Shown: one piece after another, positions 11,336 to 21,669 of the stretch | How the letters are laid out: every line of letters starts with the position of its first letter | Position numbering within the stretch: position 1 is the first letter of the stretch | Assembly: GCA_021521415.1 (NCBI GenBank) | Contig: JAIQDT010001114.1 | Span: forward strand, 434,001-498,000 | From: Bidens hawaiensis | Taxonomy: Eukaryota > Streptophyta > Magnoliopsida > Asterales > Asteraceae | Direction of reading: 5' to 3' | DNA length: 64,000 nucleotides | Notes under the pieces: model-generated | Database searches by the model: none | What the model was told of the DNA's origin: nothing | What the model saw: only the letters and a program-made list of their open reading frames with translations | Translations under genes and position numbers: made by a program

Positions 11336-12517
11336 TCAGGAAATGATCGAAGGAGTCTCCAAAGACTGAGAATCATCCATGAACACCTCCATAGAGTTTT
11401 CGATCATTTCATGAAAGATGGCCACCACGCAACGTTGGAAGGTGGCTGGAGCATTACATAGTCCAAATGGCATTCTTCGGTAGGCGAAGGTTCCGTATGG
11501 ACATGTAAAAGTAGTTTTCTCCAGATCTTCAGGAGCGATGGGAATCTGGAAGTATCCGGAAAATCCATCAAGAAAATAGTAGAACATTTTTCCAGATAAT
11601 CGTTCGAGCATTTTGTCTATGAAAGAAAGTGGAAAATGGTCTTTTCTTGTGGCGTCATTAAGCTTCCGGTAATCAATGCAAACTCGCCAGCCTGTGATGG
11701 TCCTCATTGGTATTAGTTCGTCCTTCTCGTTCATTACGATCGTCATTCCTCCCTTCTTGGGTACTACTTGAACGGGACTAACCCAAGGTGAATCTGAGAT
11801 TGGGTAGATTAATCCGGCATCAAGCAGTTTGATTACTTCCTTCTTCACCACATCTTGCATGTTGGGATTGAGACGTCTTTGATGTTGGACCACGGGTTTG
11901 TATTCTTCTTCCATGAGGAATTTGTGAGTACAAAAGGAGGGACTGATGCCCTTGATATCCATGATCTTCCATGCGATTGCCTTCTTATGGTTTTTGAGAA
12001 CCTTAAGAAGCTCGTCTTTCTCTTCTTTAAAAAGGTGAGAGGAAATAATTACTGGGAGTTGAGAGTCATTTTTAAGAAAGGCGTATTCGAGATGGTTTGG
12101 TAGTTCTTTTAACTCTAAGGCTGGTGGTTCTTCAATTGATGGTTTTGATTTTTCATTGGATTCAGTGATCTCGCATATTTCTTCTGATTCTTCGTGGTAG
12201 TTATTGTTGAGATTTTCGTTGTCTAAAGTGGGTTTGTTGAGTGTTTTGTCTAAGACTTGTGTTTCTAAGGGAGTATTGATGGAGGAATCTCGCATATGGC
12301 AACTTACGATGGAGTCTATGATGTCAACACAATATAAAGTGTCATCGTGTTGTTGCGGATATTGCATAGATTTTCCTATGTCAAAAGTGATTGCCTCGTC
12401 ATTGACCCTGAGAGTGAGTTTACAGGTGCAAACATCAATGATAGCCTTTGCTGTGGCTAAAAAGGGTCTTCCTAAAATTAGAGGTGCACTTTTGTCTTCC
12501 TCCATGTCTAGAATCAC
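11336..12517 (-). pseudogene. Athila-1 end of protease and reverse transcriptase core
   Basis: 393 codons. The first part (PLILGRPFLATAKAIIDV) is the C-terminal flap of the Ty3 protease. A variable linker follows (about residues 55-165), then the RT palm and fingers: GWRVCIDYRKLNDATRKDHFPL, FSGYFQIPI, YGTFAYRRMPFGLCNAPATFQ and the catalytic box EVFMDD. The frame then shifts and stops 11 codons later. The downstream RT sequence (about 11090-11335) is readable in another frame. FMDD instead of YVDD is normal for Athila. Reverse transcription would need the downstream parts, so this copy is inactive. Confidence 0.9.
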
Positions 12518-12591
12518 AAAATCTACTAGGAAACAAACTTGTCGATTTTGACGAGCATGTTTTCAACAATGCCCCTAGGATATTTAACGGA

Positions 12592-12885
12592 TCAGTCAGC
12601 TAACTGAATGCTCATGCGGGTGGGCTTTGGTTCTCCTATCCCTAGTTTTGCAAAAACCGTATAAGGCATTAAATTAATACTAGCTCCTAGGTCAGCCATG
12701 GCATTGCTAACAGATAAATTTCCTATGAGACAAGGGATAGTAAAGCTCCCTGGATCGGTCATCTTTGTCGGTAGCTTGATTTTGAGGACAGCCGAGCATT
12801 CTTCACTTAAGGTGATATGCGAGAACTCCTCCAGCTTTCTTTTGGATGTCAGCACTTCTTTGAGAAACTTGGCATATTTTGGCAT
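12592..12885 (-). pseudogene. Athila-1 aspartic protease active-site segment
   Basis: 97 codons. The active-site motif ADLGASINLMP fits the Athila-type DLGAS protease, with a Lys-rich lead-in (MPKYAKFLKEVL) usual for this lineage. The stop at 12592 and the separate downstream flap in 11336-12517 show a frameshift or nonsense change between the two halves. Confidence 0.85.
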
Positions 12886-13175
12886 CTGAGCAATAGCTTC
12901 GACAAAAGGGATGTTGATATGGAGTTGTTCAAGAGTTCTAGAAACTTCCCATATTGGGCTTCCAATCGCTCCTGCTTCAGTCTTCCAGGGTATGGAATAG
13001 GCGGAACATAAGTTCGGACTGGCTCCTTAGGTTGGATTATGCTTGTTAGGGTCAGCCTTTCCTGCGTTTCATCATGAGACTTCTTCTCCATAACTGGTTC
13101 TGAAGTTGGTGAGATAACATTGGTCGTACCGCTTCGGAGTGTAACGGCGTTAGCTGTTGCATTCGGGTTGGTCAT
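12849..13175 (-). pseudogene. Athila-1 gag-protease linker
   Basis: 108 codons with the linker signature AVTLRSG near the start and PPIPYPGRLKQERLEAQYGKF, which in Athila elements lies between gag and protease. It overlaps the protease segment in another frame, so one indel near 12890 separates them. Confidence 0.8.
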
Positions 13176-13453
13176 TGTGTTGCTTGGAAGAGCGCCAGGT
13201 GGTCTTTCGAATAATTGTCGGGCAATTTGCCCGATTTGGGTTTCTAGGTCTGAAGTGATGCTTGTTGACTTTTGAGATCGGCTTCATGTTTTAATAATAC
13301 TCCGCTGATATCAACAGCTCTTGAGTCAGCTTTCTTCTATGCTTCATTTGTTTTGGTCATTAGTTGGATTAACATTTCTTCGATCTTCGAGTAGTTTAGG
13401 TTTTGATGGCTACTCGAGCTTTGATCTTGGTATTGAGGTTTAGGTTGGAAGCA
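13176..13453 (-). other. Athila-1 gag C-terminal tail, degenerate
   Basis: Low-complexity coding remnant between gag and the linker. Several frame changes; no clean ORF. Confidence 0.5.
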
Positions 13454-14593
13454 TTAATTCATTGGTCTCTTTTCGAATCCGTGTAAGGGTTGAGTGTTAC
13501 CTCCGTCTTTCCAGCTAAAACTCGGGTGGTTTCTCCATCCTAGATTGTAGTTGCTGAAAGCGTTGTTTTGTCGAGCGGTGAAATCGACTTCTTCCATGGC
13601 CATGATGACTTGTTTACAGTCACTCGTCTTATGATTTCCTCCACAAGTGTCACATGTAAGTCTGGTTTTTGATAGCTCGGCTTGAAGTTGTTCGAATTTT
13701 TTAAAAAGAGCTTCAAGTTGTGCTGTGACAAGAGTGTTGGAATCAACGTGGTGTATTCCTTTATGGGTAGGTGTAGATCTTGGTGGGTTGTAAGCTAAAC
13801 TCTTCTTTGCGGCCTTCTCCAGGACTTCAAATGCTTCGTTAGGTGATTTGGATCCCAGGTCTCCACCAGCGATTTGGTCGATGGCCTGTTTGTTTTGACT
13901 GGATTGTGCATCAAAGAAAGTTTGAACTTGCAACCATACGCTCAGTCCATGATGTGGGCATCTTCTTAGAAGACTTTTGTATCTTTCCCATGCTGTGTGT
14001 AACGATTCATCATCATCGGTCCGGAATCCGGTAATGCTGGCTCGGTATTTGGCAGTTTTATCGGGCGGAAAATATTTGAGGAGAAACCGTTCAACCATCT
14101 GGTCCCAAGTGGTGATGGAACCAGAGGAAAGAGATTCTATCCATTCTAGGGCTTGGCCCCTTAGAGAGAAAGGAAAAAGTTTAAGCTTGATTTGATCTTC
14201 TGAACAGTTTTGGATTTTAAAGGTCCCGCAGATTCGTAAGAATCGAGATATGTGAGAAAGAGGATCTTCGTCTAGGAGACCATGAAATTGAACTGAATTT
14301 TCCACCATATGAATGGTGCTAGATTTGATTTCGAAATTTTTGGTGATTTCGGGTGGAGCCACTCCATTGCCGTAGTCTTCGAGAGTTGGCTTGGCATACT
14401 GGCTCATGTTCGGCTCATTGTTCTGGGCCGCCATCATTTCTTCGGTTTGATTTTCTCTTGATGTAGTGGCGTCTACTGATTCGTCTTTGATTGCTTCTGC
14501 GGTTTCTGTAGTCCGTTTACGAGTTCGTCGACGAAAGAGTCGTTCCGGTTCAGAAATTGGAGAAACAAGCTCTGGATCAAAAGTAGAGGACAT
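13454..14593 (-). CDS. Athila-1 gag
   Basis: 379 codons from ATG 14593. The order is an acidic/basic N-terminus, the Retrotrans_gag region at residues about 130-225 (LKLFPFSLRGQALEWIESL, then FLLKYFPP), a coiled segment at about 290-310, and a CX2CX3HX4C knuckle at C314, C317, H321, C326. The shortened knuckle is what Athila gags have. The ATG is the first one after the primer site and the frame is uninterrupted, so this is the best preserved gene of the element. It would assemble the capsid; without pol it cannot mobilise the copy. Confidence 0.9.
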   Translation of the reverse strand: MSSTFDPELVSPISEPERLFRRRTRKRTTETAEAIKDESVDATTSRENQTEEMMAAQNNEPNMSQYAKPTLEDYGNGVAPPEITKNFEIKSSTIHMVENSVQFHGLLDEDPLSHISRFLRICGTFKIQNCSEDQIKLKLFPFSLRGQALEWIESLSSGSITTWDQMVERFLLKYFPPDKTAKYRASITGFRTDDDESLHTAWERYKSLLRRCPHHGLSVWLQVQTFFDAQSSQNKQAIDQIAGGDLGSKSPNEAFEVLEKAAKKSLAYNPPRSTPTHKGIHHVDSNTLVTAQLEALFKKFEQLQAELSKTRLTCDTCGGNHKTSDCKQVIMAMEEVDFTARQNNAFSNYNLGWRNHPSFSWKDGGNTQPLHGFEKRPMN

Positions 14594-14876
14594 ACATGGA
14601 ACTAAATCAAAATTAAACTAAAGTAAAAGTTAGTTAAAGTTAGTCTAAGTTAAACTATGAGTTAAGCTAAGCTATTCTAAACTATCTAAGGTCTAAGTTA
14701 ATTAAGCTAGAGTAAAAGTAAGGTAAATAAAGGTTAAAAATTAGGCTAGCCATTAAATTATATATTTTAGTATATAAAAAAATATAAAGATAAAATAAAA
14801 TAGAAGTTAAAAATTTGTACAATTATAGACAATGATTAAATTAAAACTTGGATCGCTCTTAGAAACGTACCGTGTA
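14594..14876 (-). other. Athila-1 leader
   Basis: AT-rich untranslated stretch between primer site and gag, with repeated AGTTAAGCTAA-like motifs (14600-14730). Confidence 0.5.
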
Positions 14877-14894
14877 TCCCCGGCAACGGCGCCA
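14877..14894 (-). other. Athila-1 primer-binding site (tRNA-Asp)
   Basis: Minus strand TGGCGCCGTTGCCGGGGA is the complement of the 3' end of plant tRNA-Asp including CCA. It lies seven bases from the LTR end. Confidence 0.9.
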
Positions 14895-16189
14895 AAAACT
14901 TTGATGTGTGCTGCGCGTGCGTCTTAAAATATAAGAGGATGGGATGTTTTGCTTTTGCACAAGATCGTGTTTTAAATTTATAAAAGTGATTTCTACAAAG
15001 ACTAAACACACACAAAATAGGCAAGTGCACCTATCGTATATGTAGAATAGTATTGGTAAGAACCAAGTATCGATCCGTGGATACAAAGGTTTCTAATAAT
15101 AAATCGTTGCTTTACTTTAATCGGAGGTTTTAATCATTTTGGGGTTAATTTTTTTTTTTTTAACTTTTATAAAATATAGGTGACCAAGATAAGAAATTCT
15201 AAATGAGTTGTTCAATTATGCGAAGGTTACCATCAAAGATCAAGAATCCACTCCATTTTAGCATTGATAATTAATATGTAGACATGTGATAAACTTACCG
15301 TAGAAATATATGATAGATAACTCCTTAACCCAAAGTGAGCATCTTTGGCACTAAGGAGATGATATGCGCATTTTAAAGTCCACCCTTTCCTAATGTCATA
15401 CCATCTCAATGATGTCAATTTAAGTTGGCAAGTAGTTTCGTTAAGTAGAAAGATTATGATTGACTCCAATTTCTCGAATACCAATTCTAACAACTTCGGG
15501 TGGTTGTAGTTCATCACACAACCTCCCCTTGGTTGATTTAAGTAGGTTATGATTACACATTCCGTTAACATATGGTTTCTTTAGCTAATTTGATATCCTA
15601 AGCAAAGCCATTTTCGGATTACCAAGGTTTAGAAAAATACATCATAACTTATATCTCATCATTTCTAAGTACAATATAAGGATCCATGTTTCGATAATGT
15701 ATCAAAGTATTTCTATCTTTCAAGAACATGAATCGATCATGAACGATTGCCAATGAGATTTGACAACCACCAACTTTGATTTAATGATTTAAGATGGTGA
15801 AACATTTCTCATCAAAAGATAATTGTAACATAACCATGTACTTAACTAGACTACATCACATGTCTTGATTAATTATCAAGTAAAACAAAGCTTCTTCATA
15901 GATTTTAGATGGTAAAAGGAGTTTAGCTCATAATGAGCATTATGATGAACATTAAGATGATTGATAATAACAAATACATGATTAAACTTGGAACAATCTA
16001 ACCAAATGTAGATGAATCCTTCTTCTTAATGATAGTTGATTATGGTTGATGATGATGATTAGTGATGATGAACTCCAAACCTTCAAACTCTTCACTAGAT
16101 CTTCAAAGTGAGTGTTAGTGTGTGTTTTTATAAGAGAGAATCGGATAGAAATCTTTTCAATGCACACTTGATGAATGCAACATGAGCCA

Positions 16190-16199
16190 CTATTTATAG
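16190..16199 (-). promoter_or_regulatory. Athila-1 LTR TATA box
   Basis: Minus strand CTATAAATAG. It lies downstream (element sense) of the palindrome array and would place the U3/R boundary near 16165. Confidence 0.6.
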
Positions 16200-16214
16200 G
16201 CAATCTGGATGGTG

Positions 16215-16490
16215 AGGCACGGCCCCGTGCAAGATGAGCACGGCCCCGTGTATTTTTATGACATGTGCCAGATTTGCTTTGTCTTTTGTGTGACATAGAA
16301 ATGGCCCCGTGGTTGGTAGGCACGGCCCCGTGTTTTTTTAGTGACATGTGCTCAATTCTTCTTTGTCTTTTCTGCATTCCCGTCCACGGCCCCGTGCATG
16401 CTGGGCACGGCCCCGTGCTTTTGACATCAGATTTTGTCTTTTCTTGTTTCAGAAGCATGGGGGCGTGTTTCTTCAGACATGGGGGCGTGT
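16215..16490. repeat. CACGGCCCCGTG palindrome array in Athila-1 U3
   Basis: Five clear copies of CACGGCCCCGTG (near 16218, 16238, 16320, 16385, 16405), a partial one (ATGGCCCCGTG at 16301) and two CATGGGGGCGTG variants (16456, 16478), spaced about 20-65 bp apart directly upstream of the LTR TATA box. Confidence 0.75.
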
Positions 16491-16739
16491 TTCTTTGTTT
16501 TCTTGTGTTTTCTTCTGTTTTTCTTTGTCTTTTTGCTTATTTCTTCGTTTGGGGTTTGGTTTCACCTGAAATTATGTTTTATTATGATAAGTAGTCTTTT
16601 ATGCTATGTTATAAGATAGAAATTGCAGTTTTTAGAAATTATTTGATGCCGAAAAGATGTATATTTATATGTACATCACCAGTTCAAGATAAACTGGCCA
16701 TCCGCTGAACTCTAGGAACGAAACACATTTAGGTTTAGA

Positions 16740-17251
16740 TTGGGAAGAGTATGTCACGATACAGACTTAACTAACTTTGGAATCAACATTGGTATCTACA
16801 CAGAAGACATCAATTGCACTGTGTGGTTGGGATCCCACCATACCTTCCCGGAAGAAATTGGACAACCAAATACGTATGTTGGGCGACTAAGGAAAGATAC
16901 TTGGGAGGAACTAAAACCTCACTCAGGAGATAACTACAATCCAAGCGTTTCAAATAGCACTGAACTAGAAGATCTTCTGATGAGATATATCCACCTCCTT
17001 TTAGGTCACACCATAACAAAACCCGGCATCAGTGAAGCGCTTGTGAGCCTTCGAGATTTGTGGACCTATATTGTATTAAAACAAAGAGGCACTGTAACAT
17101 CACTTACCTTCTTTATTCATTACATGCTAAGAATGCACGGGCTGGGGTAGGGGTGCCTTTATTCGGTGGTGGATGGATTGTTAGGCTTTATGAAAAATAT
17201 CGTGTAGACAGAAGAAGAACACCAGGGCCCGCACCTTTACCAGGATTTTAA
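16740..17251 (+). pseudogene. Athila ORF1-like protein fragment
   Basis: Two overlapping frames (16740-17150 and 17060-17251) form one protein sense: DLTNFGINIGIYTED, then LLMRYIHLLLGHTI, then after a frameshift near 17130 VPLFGGGWIVRLYEKY. The pattern (HLLGHT, then GG.WIVRL) resembles the plant ATHILA ORF-1 family as I remember it. There is no ATG at the left: the frame runs back to a TAG at 16713, and the true N-terminus is missing. Function of this family is not known to me beyond being retroelement-encoded. Confidence 0.55.
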
Positions 17252-19270
17252 GTGCTGATCAAAGATGGGAATAGTTGATGTGGTCTCCCATGATCCATAC
17301 GAGGTGTGGTTTGTGGATTGCTCGACCCTCACTATGTATCCGGACAGCCCATAAAGGTTCCCACTTCCATCCAAATGAGTATCTACCCGGAGGACCTTCG
17401 AATGCTTGGAGTTGTACGTTATCGGTGTGTTTGTGTTGGTTATGTTTGTGTCAAACAATGTTTATTTCTGTTGCTTGGTGTGGATGTTTTAAGAAAACAT
17501 TATTATTATTATTATTTATATGTAGGATTCCTGCTTGTAGGGCAATATGGTTAATTATATGCCCATACTTATCTTTTGTCTTTATATATTTTGTGTATTA
17601 TGTTTGTGGTTTGTATATTTTATGCAGGTAAGATTTATTTTAAGTGTTAAAACTTCCAAATAGTCTACAGGAAAACAACAGATGACAAAAATTTCATATT
17701 GGCTCGTAGGAAAGTTAAATTCCTTTTTCACCTCGTTTCCAATTTTTTTAATCTTTTCATATTGAGGACAATGTGAGATTTAAGTGCTGGGAGACGATTT
17801 ACACTTTGGCTGAACTAAGTCTAAAAAGTGAAATTTTTGAGCAAATTTTTCAAAATTCTGTTTTTGCAGCAACAAAACCTTAAGCCTTTTAACTATTTTT
17901 GACAAACCAGGAACTAAGAAATAACGAGAAACATTTGAGCAAAATCATTCTACTTTAAAATGTGATAAAACTAAAAGTATGGTTCGTAATATTGAGATTA
18001 ACTTTATGCAAAACATGACGTTTTCACCCAATCATTCCATTTTTTAGAATTAAACCTTCATGCAGATATCTAGAAAAATACTCATATATTGGATGCTTTT
18101 GAGTGAGTCAGGTACTTTTTGCGGATTAGAACTTGTCTTGAGAATTTTTATTCGAGATCCGACGAAATGCTGCATAACAAGAAATGTAATATGTTTCCAA
18201 AAATCACCCTTTTCAAAAACCACCACATAAACCTTATACCTATCACCAAACCTACCCAAAAACCTATCCTACCAAGTCACCCTTTCACCGGTAGAATCCA
18301 GCATTGGTCTTTTACCGGCAGACCCTAAAGAACTAGAATGCATTCTTTCGATTTTAATTTACTTTGTTGTCTACAATTCGCAAAACCTAGGTTGCCTCCA
18401 TAACTTAGAGAGAAAATTTTCTCTTTAGAACTGAGGTGAGAAAAATTGGCGCCAAAAGAAACAAAGGCCACCATTTTGTAAGATTTCCTAAAGCGCGATG
18501 AAAATACAAGCAAAAAGATATGAACGATGTTTAGGCTGCGGAAATTGGTCTCATGAAGGAAGATATAGAGTAAGTCAAACCTAATACCAATACGAATATA
18601 CCAAACTAATGAGGGTGGGGGCTATTATGGTCAAAGCTGAACGATCCATTAGAGTTGGGAGTTATGTTCAAGATAGGATTGAGGAAGTGTTGATCCACAT
18701 CTTAGAGAAAACCGTTCTTGACGATCTGACCTTAAAAGAGTCACTATGATTGTAAAAAAAAACTTTGCTGATTCACCACATATTTGGACGGAGAATGGAG
18801 CAAGGATAATAAAAAGAAGAAAATATTGAAGAAGAAGCTCGATTAGTCATACCCCTCCAAAACATATTTGCCAAAACACGTTACAAAACCTATCGCCCAC
18901 ATACCAAAACCTTTGGAAATATAATATCTTTTGACTCATTCAGCGCTTCACAAGGTGGGTGGAGAATTGACCTCTCGACAAACATATTTCCTGTAAGTCG
19001 TATATTGGCTAAGAGTGTTTCTAAATACAACATTACGTGTATGTCCAGATATAAATTCGAGTGTGTGTGAACATTACGAGCACGTGACATTTTGCATAAT
19101 ATGAAGCTCATAAAAGCAAACCATAGTTTTACGAATCATATACTAACACATTTTTCTCTTATGGATTACTTAGACTTTCTGATTTACTTGGAAGGTTTAG
19201 CTTCGGTTGACGTGTTTTTTCGAAGGAAGAGTTTGTTCAAATCTTGCTTGAGGAGAAGCAAGGTTTAATT
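17252..19270 (+). other. Athila-2 internal non-coding region
   Basis: No intact gene. Traces of coding near 17300-17430 (another frame). At 17761-17800 is the phrase TTGAGGACAATGTGAGATTT followed by AAGTGCTGGG, a conserved non-coding block I associate with Athila-type elements. The rest is AT-rich and featureless. Confidence 0.5.
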
Positions 19271-19281
19271 GTGGGGAGATT
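19271..19281 (+). other. Athila-2 polypurine tract
   Basis: GTGGGGAGATT directly before the TGATG of the 3' LTR. Confidence 0.75.
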
Positions 19282-21377
19282 TGATGTATAAAAATTTATA
19301 CATCTTTTCAACACTAAAATATCTCAAAATAAGCGTTATTTCGGCAACTATATTAGAATAAATAACCACTAATGTTTATAATTTCTATCTATAGGTAGAT
19401 ATAGCCCAAAGAAATAAAACAAACTAAAATACGAAGAAAAACATAGATAAACAGTGAAAACTGACTCAGCGTGGTGAATCAAGACGTGGCCATGCCTAGA
19501 GCATACGAAGTAAAGACAAAAAAAATTGGAAGTCAAGATCTAGCCATGTTAACAAAGATATAACCCATGTTATCAAGAGCAAGAAGAAAACACAAAATAG
19601 AAGATTTCGAAGCCAAACATGACCATTTCTTTCCTAAACACGGACATGCCTTGAAGCACAAGAGAAAATGACAAAACATGAGAAGTTTGGACTATTGTGG
19701 AACTCAACACGGCCGTGCCTTGCTTAACACGACTGTGTTAACCTTGAGTTGTACTATCTGACAAGGACAATTAATGCAACAGGACAAAGAATGGCGACAC
19801 GGTTGTGCCTTGCTTAACATGGTCGTGCCTAGAGGACCTGGAAAACCTATAAACTGAATGCTCTTTTTCATTAAATGGACTTGAACACCCTTGGAGGAGC
19901 ATTCAATACTCTCCGACCACCTCCTTTCTCCAATATTAATAAGGGAATTAATCCCATCCATCCAACCCTTGAAGATTAATGAGATTAAGCTTTTGAGAGA
20001 AGTCATTATCATCATACCTATTAGTGGCTAAACTTCTGTAGTATCATCTTGTTTTAAAATGAATCTTAATTGAAGTTTAATAATGATAATAAAACATTTG
20101 ATCGGTTTTTAATAACTAATGGTTGTGTTGCAATTATCACTTGATGAGGAATGTAAAAGTACTCTTAAAAGATACCCCAAGTGCTAAGCTAGACAATAAT
20201 CCAAGAAATTATTAGTCTTGAGAAGCCTTGGAGAACCTTAAAATAGACACCAAGACCCCGAACTTGATGATAAGTCGAGAAATCGTCATTCTTGTGAGGA
20301 CTTGGTTGATAAATTAAGAATCCTCAAAATCAACCCTCAAATACCGAGCATGACGATAAGCCGGGGAACTTTGGGGAATAACTTAAGAACCTTTTAAAGA
20401 GCCACCAAGATTCCGAGCTTGATGATAAGCCGAGAAATCGCCATTCTTGTAAGAGCTTGGTTGGAGAAAAACATGAATCTTAATATTGACATGGACCAAA
20501 TGGAATATTAATAGTGATTGACCATTTTTGAATGGGATTATCAACAATGTTGTGAAAACGGATTATTGGTTTTCATCCACTAAGATCGGTTAATTACTCG
20601 TTAAGTGAATGTGCAACATAACCAATTTTAAGCAACTCTTGAATGGTTATTACATGAGTTCTATAGTTCTTCTAGAGTTGTACGGTTTAATACTTGGTAA
20701 TTCAAGGTTAATCCTTTAGGATTCAACTAATCTTAATTGGTATTTTATGTATAATACAATAGTTATTTTTACTAAAGTATCAAGGACAATTCACTTAGTA
20801 ATTAAAGGGATTATCTCATCTTTAAAGTGAGTTAACTTATCTTTATCAAAAATCACTTGCTTAATTAAAATTATGTTTTAGTAAAAGGGGTCTAGAGTTA
20901 TTTCTTTCTTTGATTATCATGAACTAACATGACTAAAGACTTTATTCTCACATTTAATCACCATAGCAAGCTCAACTCACATGTTTACTAATCAACTATT
21001 AAGCCAAATTAATGGGAGTTTTAACCAAGATGATACGCTTTTATCTTTGATCTTCTTTCTATCTTAAATTTTTAAAATCCAAAAATATTGTCTTTTAATT
21101 TACGTTCCTTAAAATTATTTACTAAAACTAAAACCAAAATTATTCACTTCTGGTTAAATAAATACAACGATTTTTTAGTAAAACTTTATAAGTGTGTCTG
21201 TGGATCGATACTTGGTTCTTACCTATACTTTACTACATATACGATAGGCAGACTTTCCTATTGTGTGTGGTTTAGTTAAGATAATAATCATTTTTTATAA
21301 ATTTAAAACTCGACATTGTGTGAACAAACCTTTGAAAAGAATTAACACCTTTTTCATACTACACCCATCACGCATCA
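19282..21377 (+). repeat. Athila-2 3' LTR
   Basis: About 2.1 kb, TGATG start; the right end is best placed at GCATCA (21377), with CCATCA at 21370 possible. Near 21190-21320 it shares the U5-side text of the Athila-1 LTR in opposite orientation (TATCGATACTTGG, TAGGCA...TTTCCTATTTGTGTG-like, TTTATAAATTTAAAAC). U3 holds CACGGCCGTGCC-type motifs (19708-19830), echoing the palindromes of Athila-1. Confidence 0.7.
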
Positions 21378-21669
21378 CAACATTAATCAAGAGGTTGAAT
21401 ATGATGGTTTACCCTGGCTGATGGATCCAAACTTAATGGTATGGAGGTTCTTGGATCTCCTGTGTGATACCCCGCACTTTCACGTTAAAACCGTTAACCC
21501 AAACTCCGTTTACCTACACGTCAAGCGCAACATTTGCACGATTAAATAACGAGTCACACACATGAGTCCGTCAGTACGTATTGATGATTAATTTCGAATC
21601 AGATATGTTTAAATAATTCGGATAAAGTTGTTATGTGCTAGATGATTTTATGTGTTACACGATTTAGTA
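21378..21669. other. Junk between Athila-2 and copia relic
   Basis: No gene. GATACCCCGCACTTTCACG at 21465 looks like a piece of another LTR end, too short to assign. Confidence 0.35.

Larger units (their letters stand above)
1..16678 (-). mobile_element. Athila-type Ty3 LTR retrotransposon (Athila-1), 3' LTR off the window
   Basis: Read on the minus strand the order is 5' LTR (16678-14902), tRNA-Asp-type primer site, gag, protease, RT, RNase H, integrase, a small downstream ORF, then the left window edge. The 3' LTR is not in the window: nothing in 1-1128 matches the 5' LTR terminus. The copia element at 2523-10669 splits the RNase H region. Protein motifs (DLGAS protease, FMDD reverse transcriptase, short zinc knuckle in gag) and the primer site match the Athila lineage as I know it. 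Gag is open for 379 codons, but protease, RT and integrase are separated by frameshifts and one deletion, so this copy is non-autonomous. Confidence 0.85.
14902..16678 (-). repeat. Athila-1 5' LTR
   Basis: 1777 bp, bounded by TGATG at 14902 and CATCA at 16678 (perfect 5-bp inverted termini), next to the primer site. Its U3 side reads TGATGTACATA... on the minus strand, similar to the LTR starting at 19282. It carries a TATA box and an array of CACGGCCCCGTG palindromes. Confidence 0.85.
16679..21377 (+). mobile_element. Second Athila-like element (Athila-2), 3' part only
   Basis: Plus-strand remnant: a degraded ORF at 16740-17251, about 2 kb of internal non-coding sequence, a polypurine tract and a 2.1-kb 3' LTR. 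Its left part is cut exactly where the Athila-1 LTR ends, so Athila-1 probably inserted here. The 5' half would then lie beyond the left window edge. Confidence 0.6.

Noticed and set aside
16265..16594. Cys/Phe-rich 109-codon ORF that looks like a secreted peptide
   Set aside because: It is the translation of the CACGGCCCCGTG palindrome array and a T-rich tract in U3, not a gene.
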